A stretch of 64,000 bases of DNA. Source: Sulfitobacter sp. HGT1 (GTDB lineage: Bacteria; Pseudomonadota; Alphaproteobacteria; Rhodobacterales; Rhodobacteraceae). The first letter of the stretch is position 1. Each line of letters begins with the position of its first letter. A program made the position numbers and the translations under genes. The stretch is from NCBI RefSeq assembly GCF_013282155.1, contig NZ_BLWI01000019.1, forward strand, positions 62,001 through 126,000, written 5' to 3'. Under the pieces are notes generated by a model. The model was given only the letters and a program-made list of their open reading frames with translations, was not told where the DNA came from and did no database searches. This document shows, in pieces, positions 1 to 7,830 of this stretch.

Positions 1-426
1 GCCTGTGTCATCGAACAGCAAATAATTGCCCTCAACGATCACGGTTTTCACACCGTCGGACAGCGCGCCACCATCGGGAACAGACCTGTCATTGCTGCGG
101 TCAAACGTCGGAAAGGACACCGCGTCGCGGGTGCCAAGTCGCGCAACCAGATCGGTCAGGCCCGCCACGTCAAATGTTTCCGGCGCGCCTTTTCGGCTGC
201 GCAACCCGCGCAGATCCAGATCGGCGTTGTCCAGATGAAACCCGTCCATCGGAACAACCTGGGTGCGGTGCCCCTGGGCGGTCAGGTGATCCGCGATTTT
301 GTCGGCAAAGGTGGATTTTCCGCTGGCAGGGGCACCGGCCAAAGCGACCAGACGGCGTTTTCCCGCAACGGGGGCAGACAGGATCGCGGCACAGATATCT
401 GCAAGGGTCGGATCGGTTTCGGTCAT
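1..426 (-). CDS. P-loop nucleoside/sugar kinase-like protein, cut by window edge
   Basis: Only the N-terminal 142 residues are in the window; the gene runs off the left edge. A Walker A motif (GAPASGKST) begins near residue 29 and is followed by a stretch ending VPMDGFHLDN, the pattern of the uridine kinase/pantothenate kinase-like P-loop kinases. Members of this group phosphorylate a small nucleoside, sugar or vitamin; the substrate cannot be told from this fragment. It starts 24 bases after the stop of the soxT-like gene in the same direction, so it may be the last gene of a soxS-soxR-soxT transcript, although no sulfur role is implied by the family. Confidence 0.75.
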   Translation of the reverse strand, partial: MTETDPTLADICAAILSAPVAGKRRLVALAGAPASGKSTFADKIADHLTAQGHRTQVVPMDGFHLDNADLDLRGLRSRKGAPETFDVAGLTDLVARLGTRDAVSFPTFDRSNDRSVPDGGALSDGVKTVIVEGNYLLFDDTG

Positions 427-450
427 CTTTGCCCCATCTTTCGGCTGATC

Positions 451-1527
451 TTAGTCGATACGGCTAAAGCCTTCGACCAATTGGCGCAAGCCGATCACGG
501 CCCCCAAAACAATACAGGCCAATGTCACAGGCGCGCTATAGGCCAAGACCGAAAATGCCGATAACCCCTGTCCGACGCTGCATCCGACGGCAACAACCGC
601 CCCGAAGCCCATCAAGACGGCCCCGCCCATCTGGCGGCGCAATTCGCGGGGGTCTTCGCAGGCTTCCCACCGCATATGACCCTTGATCAGGCATCCGGCC
701 AGCGCCCCCAGAATGACGCCCGCAACAGACCCCGTGCCAAAGCTGATGGTGTTGCCCGAGGACGTCATGAGGTACAATAACGTCTCGCCCACAGGGGCGG
801 TGAAGGTGTGCGAAATGACGATGCTGCGGTCAAATCCGTTAGCGGAAATCCACTGGGTGGCGGCCCAGCCCGAAACAACGGCAACACCAACGACGGCACC
901 CCAGAAAATGGAGGCAGGGCTGGCCCTCAACCCCTTGTGCAGCAAGGTCACAGCGACCAGCAAAACGCCAGCCGTGATGCCGACAATATGCAGATCGACG
1001 GGGATATGGCGGGCGACCAGATGCGCCAGACCGGGGGTATGGGTGCCCACCTCGGATGTCGGGAATAATGCCAGACGGGTTGAGGAGAGCGGACCGCCAA
1101 GCGCCACATAGCCCGACACGCCCATGACGACCGATATCATAAACGACCGCAAGTCACCGCAGCCCATGCGCGCCAATGCGCCGTAACCGCAGTTGCCTGC
1201 AATCGCCATGCCATAGCCGAAGGTCAAGCCGCCGATGATGCTGGCATAGGGGTTCCATGCAAGGGAAAGGTATAATGTGTGGCTGAGGTCCAGTAACCCG
1301 CCCGCGGATAGGCCGAATGTCCCGATCAACGCGACGCCAAGGGCAATGCCCCACATGGCAAAACGGGTGGAGGTGGCACCATAATACAGGTCTTCGATGG
1401 CACCCAGTGTGCAAAACCGGCCAAGCCGCGCCGCAAGACCCAGCAAAACCCCACCGAACAATCCGGCAAAGGCCATCAACGCGGGCTCGGAAAACCGGTC
1501 CAACATCAGCGCACCCATTCCGGTCAT
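451..1527 (-). CDS. soxT: SoxT-like YeeE/YedE family sulfur transporter
   Basis: A 358-residue, very hydrophobic protein with roughly nine to ten membrane segments. It has the cysteine-bearing motifs of the YeeE/YedE (TsuA) family: GRFC near residue 37, GNCGYGALARMGCGD near residue 110 and GCSVGQGLS near residue 315. TsuA-type proteins move thiosulfate across the inner membrane, and homologues next to sox genes are called SoxT. It lies 6 bases downstream of soxR, so the two are surely co-transcribed. A role in importing a sulfur compound, perhaps to inform SoxR, is inference. Family assignment is firm; the exact substrate is not. Confidence 0.85.
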   Translation of the reverse strand: MTGMGALMLDRFSEPALMAFAGLFGGVLLGLAARLGRFCTLGAIEDLYYGATSTRFAMWGIALGVALIGTFGLSAGGLLDLSHTLYLSLAWNPYASIIGGLTFGYGMAIAGNCGYGALARMGCGDLRSFMISVVMGVSGYVALGGPLSSTRLALFPTSEVGTHTPGLAHLVARHIPVDLHIVGITAGVLLVAVTLLHKGLRASPASIFWGAVVGVAVVSGWAATQWISANGFDRSIVISHTFTAPVGETLLYLMTSSGNTISFGTGSVAGVILGALAGCLIKGHMRWEACEDPRELRRQMGGAVLMGFGAVVAVGCSVGQGLSAFSVLAYSAPVTLACIVLGAVIGLRQLVEGFSRID

Positions 1528-1533
1528 TTCAGA

Positions 1534-1890
1534 TCAGTCTGCGCGACAGAAAAGATCATAGACAACTTCCATGATCTGCTTTGGGCGTTCATCCGCAAGG
1601 CGGTAAAAGATGGTCTTGCCATCCCGGCGCGGGATCACCAAACCTTCAAGCCGCAACCGCGACAGTTGTTGGGAAACAGCGGCCTGCCGTGCCGACAGCA
1701 GTTCTTCGAGTTCGGTCACGGATTTTTCGCCCGATGCCAGATGGCACAAGATCATGAGCCGTCCTTCGTGGCTGATCGCCTTGAGAAAGTTGGAAGCATG
1801 AACAGCGTTTGACGCCATTTTGTCGAGGTCTTCGGCACACATGTTTTTGTCAAATACGGGTAAGCCCACTGGACGGTTTCCTTCGTACAT
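1534..1890 (-). CDS. soxR: SoxR, ArsR/SmtB-type sulfur-responsive repressor
   Basis: A 118-residue winged-helix protein. The helix-turn-helix covers about residues 56-83 (SVTELEELLSARQAAVSQQL) and the beta wing follows (RRDGKTIFYRL). Cysteines sit at 18, 49 (MILCHL) and 115 (DLFC). The 66-residue spacing of C49 and C115 equals that of the redox pair C41/C107 of the persulfide sensor SqrR and fits BigR-type regulators. In related sox clusters SoxR represses the soxS/soxV and soxX promoters until a sulfur signal is present. Operator-like sequences are found here before soxX and before the persulfide dioxygenase gene. It sits between soxS and soxT in one leftward unit. Confidence 0.9.
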   Translation of the reverse strand: MYEGNRPVGLPVFDKNMCAEDLDKMASNAVHASNFLKAISHEGRLMILCHLASGEKSVTELEELLSARQAAVSQQLSRLRLEGLVIPRRDGKTIFYRLADERPKQIMEVVYDLFCRAD

Positions 1891-1939
1891 TTTTCATAGT
1901 CAAGACTGCAGTGGCCATTCCAAAACAGCATTTAACGCC

Positions 1940-2320
1940 TCAGCTTCCGTTCGGCGGCATCATCAAATTATTATCATACATTATCTTTTCCAATACACCC
2001 CAAAAGAAATCCTCGCCCGGATAGCCTTCGATGCGGGAAATTTCCTGCCCGTCGACCACCAGAATAAAGGTTGGCGTGAACCGCAGGCTGCGCGCGAACG
2101 TCAGGTCGGACGGCGTGTCGGCCTTGATATCAATGCGGCGCAGGGGGGCGGTTTTGCCGGCTTCGGTTTTGGGATAGATCGGCGCGATCTCGTCATTCCA
2201 GCGGGCGCACCACATGCAGCCTTTTTCCTCGGCCATGATCAAAGAAGCCTCGGCCGAGGCTTGGCCCGACAGTGTTGCCAGAGCCAGAAAAGCAAAAAGG
2301 ACAGCGCGGATACGTGACAT
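1940..2320 (-). CDS. soxS: SoxS, periplasmic thioredoxin-like protein
   Basis: A 126-residue exported protein with a clear signal peptide (about residues 1-23, ending GQASA) and a CxxC site at C35-M-W-C38. I chose the ATG at 2320 because the signal peptide begins there; an upstream in-frame ATG would add 15 unlikely residues. In Paracoccus SoxS is a periplasmic thiol-disulfide protein that keeps the carrier SoxY in its active reduced state. It is the first gene of the leftward unit soxS-soxR-soxT and shares a 68-base divergent promoter region with soxV, where a partial SoxR-like half site is seen. Confidence 0.88.
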   Translation of the reverse strand: MSRIRAVLFAFLALATLSGQASAEASLIMAEEKGCMWCARWNDEIAPIYPKTEAGKTAPLRRIDIKADTPSDLTFARSLRFTPTFILVVDGQEISRIEGYPGEDFFWGVLEKIMYDNNLMMPPNGS

Positions 2321-2341
2321 GAAAAGACCTGTTGATTTCGT

Positions 2342-2357
2342 ATAACATAATGCGAAT
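2342..2357. promoter_or_regulatory. Partial SoxR-like operator between soxS and soxV
   Basis: The 16-base stretch reads ATAA, eight bases, GAAT. Only the right half matches the ATTC-N8-GAAT pattern found at 3753 and 12730. It lies in the short divergent region of soxS and soxV, where SoxR is known to bind in related sox clusters. Weak on its own; the position is the main support. Confidence 0.35.
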
Positions 2358-2388
2358 ATGTGCATGACACAAGATAAAGGCAGCCCTC

Positions 2389-3129
2389 ATGCTTGAAATT
2401 ACGTTTATTGGCGCTGCGGTTGCCGGGTTGCTCTCCTTTTTGTCGCCCTGCATCCTGCCGATCGTGCCGTTCTACCTGAGCTATCTGGCGGGTGTCGGGA
2501 TGAACCAGATCACCGCAGACGGGCCGGTAGATGCCGCTGTGCGCCGCCGCGCTGTGCTGGCGTCGCTGTTTTTCGCCGCCGGTGTCATTACCATTTTCAT
2601 GGGGCTGGGGGCTGCGGCGTCCACCTTTGGTCAGGTGGTCCGAGAGTATTTCGACTATCTGCGCTGGATTGCGGCGGCGATCATCATCGCCATGGGGCTG
2701 CATTTTCTGGGCGTGATCCGCATTGGAATCCTGTACCGTCAGTTCCGGTCGGACGCCGGTGATACCGGATCGACCAGCCTGATCGGGGCCTATGTGATCG
2801 GGCTTGCTTTTGCCTTTGGCTGGACGCCCTGCGTGGGGCCGGTCCTGGCGGCAATCCTCTTTACGGCTGCGGGTACCGATACCGCGACCAATGGTGCGCT
2901 GCTGTTGTTTACCTATGGCGTTGGCATGACCGCACCTTTCGTTCTGGCCGCGATGTTTATTGGCCCGTTCATGCGGTGGATTGCGCGGTTTCGCCAGCAT
3001 CTGGGCACCGTGGAGAAGGTCATGGGCGTTTTGCTGATCATCTTTGGTCTGCTGATCGCAACAAATTCGATGAACTATATTGCGCAATGGATGATTGAGA
3101 CCTTTCCGATTTTTGGTGGCATCGGATAA
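2389..3129 (+). CDS. soxV: SoxV, CcdA-type transmembrane thiol electron carrier
   Basis: A 246-residue membrane protein of the CcdA/DsbD-beta family with six predicted membrane helices. The two reactive cysteines are in SPCILPI (near residue 20) and TPCVGP (near residue 145), each in the proline-flanked setting of the family. SoxV passes electrons from cytoplasmic thioredoxin across the membrane to the periplasmic thioredoxin SoxW, which is needed for thiosulfate oxidation in Paracoccus. It is the first gene of the rightward sox unit and is followed 23 bases later by soxW. The start is the ATG preceded by AAAGG. Confidence 0.92.
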   Translation: MLEITFIGAAVAGLLSFLSPCILPIVPFYLSYLAGVGMNQITADGPVDAAVRRRAVLASLFFAAGVITIFMGLGAAASTFGQVVREYFDYLRWIAAAIIIAMGLHFLGVIRIGILYRQFRSDAGDTGSTSLIGAYVIGLAFAFGWTPCVGPVLAAILFTAAGTDTATNGALLLFTYGVGMTAPFVLAAMFIGPFMRWIARFRQHLGTVEKVMGVLLIIFGLLIATNSMNYIAQWMIETFPIFGGIG

Positions 3130-3152
3130 ATTGCGCTCAACAAGGAGTGATC

Positions 3153-3722
3153 ATGATGAAGCTTTTGAAAGCCTGCCTGACCGTGGTTGCCGTCGCCTTG
3201 TCCGGTTCGGCCTTTGCCGCTGAATTGGGCGATGACGGTCTGCACAAAACCGAATGGATGCGCGACACCTTCAAGGATCTGAACGAGGATCTGGCCGAAG
3301 CCAATGCCGAAGGCAAACGCCTGATGCTGACCGTCGAGCAGCGCGGCTGCATCTATTGCGCGAAGATGCACGAAGAGGTGTTTCCTCTGCCCCATATCGA
3401 TGCCTACCTGAAAGAGCATTTCTTTGTCGTGCAGATCAACATGTTCGGCGATGTCGAAGTGACCGATTTCGACGGCGAATCCCTGCCCGAAAAAGACATG
3501 GTGCGCAAATGGGGGATGCTGTTCACGCCGACGCTGGTGTTTTTGCCCGAAGAAGTGCCCGAAGGTAAGACCGCAGCAACCGCAGCGGTCGCGACAGTGC
3601 CGGGGGCGTTTGGGCCGGGCACGACCTTTAATATGCTGCAATGGGTGGTGGATAAGGAATACGAGGGCGACGAGCCGTTCCAGAAGTATCTTGCGCGCAA
3701 GCTGCAAGAGCAGGGCAACTGA
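3153..3722 (+). CDS. soxW: SoxW, periplasmic thioredoxin
   Basis: A 189-residue exported thioredoxin-fold protein with a signal peptide (residues 1-23, ending SAFAA) and a CxxC active site, C66-I-Y-C69. The ATG at 3153 was chosen over an in-frame GTG at 3147 because AAGGAG lies 6 bases before it. SoxW is the partner of SoxV: it receives electrons through the membrane and reduces periplasmic thiol targets. The conserved cis-Pro region (FTPTLVF) lies near residue 127. soxX follows after a 112-base gap that holds a regulatory site. Confidence 0.9.
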   Translation: MMKLLKACLTVVAVALSGSAFAAELGDDGLHKTEWMRDTFKDLNEDLAEANAEGKRLMLTVEQRGCIYCAKMHEEVFPLPHIDAYLKEHFFVVQINMFGDVEVTDFDGESLPEKDMVRKWGMLFTPTLVFLPEEVPEGKTAATAAVATVPGAFGPGTTFNMLQWVVDKEYEGDEPFQKYLARKLQEQGN

Positions 3723-3752
3723 ACTGGCCCGCCTTGATCGCGCTAACTAAAA

Positions 3753-3768
3753 ATTCACAAAAGCGAAT
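3753..3768. promoter_or_regulatory. Candidate SoxR operator before soxX
   Basis: Perfect ATTC-N8-GAAT inverted repeat, extended by one more pair to AATTC/GAATT. It lies 67 bases before the soxX start, in the soxW-soxX gap, which is a known SoxR target in related organisms. ArsR/SmtB-type sulfide sensors (SqrR/BigR) bind this kind of half-site arrangement. The match is seen directly; binding is inference. Confidence 0.65.
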
Positions 3769-3834
3769 TTATAGTTGCGTCAATTTGGCGCTGAGTCTAC
3801 GCTAGTATACAAATAAGAGTCTTTGGGAGGACAC

Positions 3835-4308
3835 ATGAGAGTTTCAATATACGCCTTTGTTGCGTCAGTTGGGGTTGCTACCAGCGCATTTGCCGCAGAA
3901 GTCGCACCATCCGACGTGAGCTATACGGACGGTGCGGTCGAGATGTCTTTGACAGGTGTTGCCGGCAACCCTGAAGAGGGCGCTAAGATCGTTGGCAGCA
4001 AAAAGCTAGGCAACTGCGTGGCATGCCACGAAGTCAGCGCTTTGCCAGACATCGCGTTTCAGGGCCTGATCGGCCCCGCGCTTGACGGTGCCGGCGACCG
4101 CTGGAGTGAAACCGAACTGCGCGGCATCGTGGCAAACGCCAAGATGATGTTCGAGGGCACGATGATGCCGTCCTTCTACAAGAACACCGGCTATATCCGC
4201 CCGGGCAACGCCTATACGGGCAAAGCCGCCGATGACACGCTGGGGCCGCTTTTGTCGGCGCAGCAAGTTGAAGATGTCGTGGCATATCTCGCCACGCTCA
4301 AAGATTAA
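3835..4308 (+). CDS. soxX: SoxX, monoheme c-type cytochrome subunit of SoxXA
   Basis: A 157-residue exported cytochrome c with a signal peptide (residues 1-20, ending SAFAA) and one heme site, C61-V-A-C64-H65; a Met near MMPSFY supplies the likely sixth ligand. The ATG at 3835 follows GGGAGG; upstream in-frame TTG is not preferred. SoxXA joins the sulfane sulfur of thiosulfate to the SoxY cysteine and passes the electrons on. It heads the soxX-Y-Z-A block and has its own upstream region with a candidate SoxR operator. Confidence 0.93.
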   Translation: MRVSIYAFVASVGVATSAFAAEVAPSDVSYTDGAVEMSLTGVAGNPEEGAKIVGSKKLGNCVACHEVSALPDIAFQGLIGPALDGAGDRWSETELRGIVANAKMMFEGTMMPSFYKNTGYIRPGNAYTGKAADDTLGPLLSAQQVEDVVAYLATLKD

Positions 4309-4345
4309 AAGCCCCGCAAAAAGGGGTTTGTTCAGGAGTATGACA

Positions 4346-4765
4346 ATGGAATTCACAAGACGTAATGCGATCGTCATGGGTGCAGGCGCATTTGCCGCGC
4401 TGGCGCTGCCAAAGCTGGCCATCGCGGCCGGGGGCGAAGACGCAATTGCCGCCTTTACCGGTGGCGCAGAAATGGCGGACACGGGCGTAACACTTACCGC
4501 GCCCGAAATTGCTGAAAACGGTAACACCGTGCCAATCGAAGTTGACGCCCCCGGCGCGACCGAGATTATGGTTCTGGCGATGGGCAACCCGACACCGGGT
4601 GTGGCGACGTTCGCTTTCGGCCCTCTTGCCGGATCGCAGCACGCGTCCACACGTATTCGTCTTGCGGGTACGCAAGATGTGGTGGCGATCGCCAAAATGG
4701 CTGACGGGTCCTTTGCGAAAGCATCGAGCACGGTAAAAGTGACAATCGGCGGCTGCGGCGGCTAA
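4346..4765 (+). CDS. soxY: SoxY, sulfur-carrier subunit
   Basis: A 139-residue protein with a twin-arginine-type signal (TRRNAIVMGAG) and the hallmark C-terminal swinging arm GGCGG, with C137 the residue that carries the sulfur intermediates. The ATG at 4346 is 7 bases after AGGAG; an ATG six bases earlier is too close to it. SoxY forms a heterodimer with SoxZ, and the whole SoxYZ complex is exported by Tat through the SoxY signal. soxZ begins 22 bases after it. Confidence 0.96.
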   Translation: MEFTRRNAIVMGAGAFAALALPKLAIAAGGEDAIAAFTGGAEMADTGVTLTAPEIAENGNTVPIEVDAPGATEIMVLAMGNPTPGVATFAFGPLAGSQHASTRIRLAGTQDVVAIAKMADGSFAKASSTVKVTIGGCGG

Positions 4766-4787
4766 GGCTTTATAAGGAATTAATGAA

Positions 4788-5117
4788 ATGGCATCTGGTG
4801 TAAAACCCCGCGTCAAAGTACCAAAATCGGCAGCAGCAGGTGAATCAATCACCATCAAAACGCTGATCAGCCACAAGATGGAATCCGGCCAGCGCAAAGA
4901 CGCCGACGGCAACGTGATTCCACGTTCGATCATCAACCGCTTTACCTGCGATTTTAATGGTCAAAATGTAGTGGATATCACGCTTCAGGCGGCGATCTCG
5001 ACCAACCCATACCTTGAATTCGACGCTCTCGTGCCAGAGGCCGGGACGTTCACCTTTACATGGTATGACGATGATGGCGACGTCTATACAGACACAAAAG
5101 ACATCGCAATCGGTTAA
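4788..5117 (+). CDS. soxZ: SoxZ, partner of the SoxY sulfur carrier
   Basis: A 109-residue protein without its own signal peptide, of normal length for SoxZ (Ig-like beta sandwich). Typical segments are PRVKVPKSAAAGE at the start and the EAGTFTFTWYDDDG stretch near the end. It dimerises with SoxY and is carried out of the cell with it. soxA starts 27 bases later. Confidence 0.96.
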   Translation: MASGVKPRVKVPKSAAAGESITIKTLISHKMESGQRKDADGNVIPRSIINRFTCDFNGQNVVDITLQAAISTNPYLEFDALVPEAGTFTFTWYDDDGDVYTDTKDIAIG

Positions 5118-5144
5118 GCGTCTGCATTCTCGGGAGGAATAAGA

Positions 5145-5999
5145 ATGAATAAATTCACCAAAGGTTTAAGCGCCTGCATGACCGCGATTATCGTGGCATC
5201 GGGTGCAATGGCCGAACCAGCAGACGACAATCTGGTCATCAACGAAGATATCGAAATCGTAACCCGCACAGCCGCGCCTGCGCATCTTTCTGATGTCATG
5301 GACGAAGTTATGTCGGGTTGGTTGTTTCGTGGCGAGGAAACCCGCGCCATGGAACGGGATGATTTCGACAACCCGGGCATGATCTTTGTCGAAAAGGCCG
5401 AAGAAACCTGGAACACTGCTGACGGTACCGAAGGCAAATCCTGCGCGGATTGCCATGGCGCATCAAGCGACATGTCAGCCGTACGCCCTGTATATCCGAA
5501 ATACGTCGAAGCCGCTGGCGAAGTGCGTACCTTGGAAATGCAGATCAACGATTGCCGTGAAAACCGCATGGGTGCCGAAAAGTGGAAATACACTGGCGGC
5601 GACATGGTTAACATGACGGCGCTGATGGCGTCTGTTTCCCGTGGCTTGCCTGTGAACGTCGCCATCGACGGTCCTGCGCAATCCACATGGGAACAGGGCA
5701 AGGAAATCTATTACACACGTTTTGGTCAGCTTGAGCTGTCCTGCGCGAATTGCCACGAAGACAACTATGGCAACATGATCCGCGCGGACCACCTGAGCCA
5801 GGGCCAGATCAACGGTTTCCCCGCCTACCGTCTGAAGAACAGCAAGCTGAACGCAGTTCAGGACCGCTTTAAGGGCTGTGTCCGTGACACCCGCGCCGAA
5901 ACATTCGCGCCGGGCAGCCCCGAATTCGTGGCGCTGGAACTGTATGTCGGCTCGCGCGGTAACGGTCTTTCTGTCGAAGGCCCGTCGGTCCGTAACTAA
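5145..5999 (+). CDS. soxA: SoxA, diheme cytochrome c subunit of SoxXA
   Basis: A 284-residue exported cytochrome c. Two CxxCH sites are seen at C100-A-D-C-H and C200-A-N-C-H, so this is a diheme SoxA like that of Paracoccus rather than the single-heme form. C245, in KGCVRDTRAE, is the conserved cysteine that becomes the persulfide heme ligand at the active site. With SoxX it catalyses the first oxidative joining of thiosulfate to SoxY. A strong hairpin terminator follows directly after the stop, so soxA ends the soxVWXYZA segment, with some read-through to soxB expected. Confidence 0.95.
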   Translation: MNKFTKGLSACMTAIIVASGAMAEPADDNLVINEDIEIVTRTAAPAHLSDVMDEVMSGWLFRGEETRAMERDDFDNPGMIFVEKAEETWNTADGTEGKSCADCHGASSDMSAVRPVYPKYVEAAGEVRTLEMQINDCRENRMGAEKWKYTGGDMVNMTALMASVSRGLPVNVAIDGPAQSTWEQGKEIYYTRFGQLELSCANCHEDNYGNMIRADHLSQGQINGFPAYRLKNSKLNAVQDRFKGCVRDTRAETFAPGSPEFVALELYVGSRGNGLSVEGPSVRN

Positions 6000-6008
6000 A
6001 CTACTCGG

Positions 6009-6039
6009 CCCCGCCTTACTTTCGTAGGGCGGGGTTTTT
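6009..6039 (+). terminator. Rho-independent terminator between soxA and soxB
   Basis: Stem of CCCCGCC (6009-6015) with GGCGGGG (6028-6034), a 12-base loop and a TTTTT tail. It lies 9 bases after the soxA stop inside the sox cluster, so it probably lowers transcription into soxBCD. Confidence 0.85.
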
Positions 6040-6057
6040 CGTCCATTACTTATTCAA

Positions 6058-6069
6058 ACATGCGCATGT
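6058..6069. promoter_or_regulatory. 12-bp palindrome before soxB
   Basis: Perfect palindrome ACATGCGCATGT located 26 bases before the soxB start and after the terminator. An ATTC lies just before it and a GAAT just after, but at a spacing unlike the other ATTC-N8-GAAT sites. It could be an operator for a separate soxB promoter; no regulator can be named. Confidence 0.3.
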
Positions 6070-6095
6070 GAATGCGCGAAATTAAGGCAAGTCGC

Positions 6096-7799
6096 ATGAT
6101 TTCTCGTCGTGATTTTCTTCAGGCCAGCATGGCTGCAACCGCCCTTTACGGGGCATCGTCTTTTGGCAACTGGGGCAAGCTGGCCGCACAGCAGGCGCTG
6201 ACCCAAGACAAGTTGCTTGAATTTGATACCTTCGGCAATGTCAGCCTGATCCACATCACCGACATTCACGCGCAACTAAAGCCGATCTATTTCCGCGAAC
6301 CGTCGATCAACATTGGCGTTGGCAACAACAAAGGGGCCGTGCCCCATGTCACCGGTTCTGATTTCCGCAAGCTTTACGGCATCGACGATGGCAGCCATTC
6401 TGCTTACGCGCTGACCTATGATGATTTCTCGTCGCTGGCCAAGGGGTATGGCAAGATGGGTGGTCTTGATCGCGTGTCCACCGTGATCAACCAGATCCGC
6501 GCCGACCGGCCCGATGCCTTGCTGCTGGATGGCGGCGACACATGGCATGGCAGCTATACCTGCTATCAGACCCAAGGTCAGGACATGGTTAACGTCATGA
6601 ACGCGCTCAAGCCTGACGCGATGACGTTCCACTGGGAATTCACGCTGGGGTCAGACCGCGTCAATGAAATCGTCGAAGGGTTGCCCTTTGCCGCCCTTGG
6701 CCAGAACATTTTTGACGCCGAATGGGACGAACCGACCGAACTGTTCCCCCCCTACAAGTTCTTTGAATCCGGTGGTGTGAAAATTGCCGTGATCGGGCAG
6801 GCTTTCCCTTACATGCCGATTGCCAACCCCGGTTGGATGTTCCCCGAATACACTTTTGGTATCCGTGACGAACGGATGCAGGAAATGGTCGACGAAGTCC
6901 GCGCCAAAGGGGCCGAACTGGTTGTCTGCCTGAGCCACAATGGTTTTGACGTAGACAAGCAGATGGCCGGAATTGTGACTGGCATTGACGTGATCCTGTC
7001 GGGTCACACCCACGACGCGCTGCCCGAACCTGTTTTGGTGGGCGAGACGATCATCGTTGCGTCGGGGTCGAACGGCAAATTCGTCAGCCGCGTCGATCTG
7101 GACGTGCAGAATGGCCGCATGATGGGCTTCCGCCACAAACTGATCCCGATCTTCTCGGACGTGATTGAACCCGACAAGGCGATTACTGCACTGATCGACG
7201 AACAGCGCGCGCCCTATGCTGATCAGCTCAGCGAAGTTATCGGCAAAACCGCCGACGACACGCTGCTGTACCGCCGTGGCAATTTCAACGGCTCGTGGGA
7301 TGATCTGATCTGCGACGCGCTGCTGTCCGAGCGCGAGGCCGACATCGCGCTGAGCCCCGGCGTTCGCTGGGGGCCGTCGATCCTGCCCGGTCAGGAAATC
7401 ACCCGCGAAGACATCTGGAACGTCACCTCGATGACCTATCCCGAAGCGTACCGCACGGAAATGACCGGTGAATTTCTGCATGTCGTGCTGGAAGACGTGG
7501 CCGATAACCTGTTCAACCCTGATCCCTATTACCAGCAGGGCGGGGATATGGTGCGCACCGGCGGGCTTGGCTACCGCATTGACGTGACCAAACCCCAAGG
7601 CAGCCGCATTACCGAAATGACCCTGCTGAAAACAGGCGAGCTGATTGATCCGGCCAAGACCTATCAAATTGCCGGCTGGGCCTCTGTTAACCAGGGCACC
7701 GAAGGTCCGCCGATCTGGGACGTGGTCGAAAGCCATATTCGCAAGCTGGGCACCGTATCGCTCGCTGAAAATACCAGTGTAACCGTCGACGGCGTTTAA
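6096..7799 (+). CDS. soxB: SoxB, dimanganese thiosulfohydrolase
   Basis: A 567-residue periplasmic enzyme of the 5'-nucleotidase-like family. It has a Tat-type start (SRRDFLQASMAATALYG). The metal-binding motifs are HITDIHAQLKP near residue 53, DGGDTWHGS near residue 145, and SGHTHD near residue 303. SoxB hydrolyses the terminal sulfone of SoxY-bound intermediates and releases sulfate. I chose the ATG at 6096, which begins the Tat signal; an ATG 24 bases earlier is in frame but adds nothing typical. soxC follows after 31 bases. Confidence 0.95.
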   Translation: MISRRDFLQASMAATALYGASSFGNWGKLAAQQALTQDKLLEFDTFGNVSLIHITDIHAQLKPIYFREPSINIGVGNNKGAVPHVTGSDFRKLYGIDDGSHSAYALTYDDFSSLAKGYGKMGGLDRVSTVINQIRADRPDALLLDGGDTWHGSYTCYQTQGQDMVNVMNALKPDAMTFHWEFTLGSDRVNEIVEGLPFAALGQNIFDAEWDEPTELFPPYKFFESGGVKIAVIGQAFPYMPIANPGWMFPEYTFGIRDERMQEMVDEVRAKGAELVVCLSHNGFDVDKQMAGIVTGIDVILSGHTHDALPEPVLVGETIIVASGSNGKFVSRVDLDVQNGRMMGFRHKLIPIFSDVIEPDKAITALIDEQRAPYADQLSEVIGKTADDTLLYRRGNFNGSWDDLICDALLSEREADIALSPGVRWGPSILPGQEITREDIWNVTSMTYPEAYRTEMTGEFLHVVLEDVADNLFNPDPYYQQGGDMVRTGGLGYRIDVTKPQGSRITEMTLLKTGELIDPAKTYQIAGWASVNQGTEGPPIWDVVESHIRKLGTVSLAENTSVTVDGV

Positions 7800-7830
7800 C
7801 GTCGAAATTTAACTAAGGGAAGGTTTTGTC

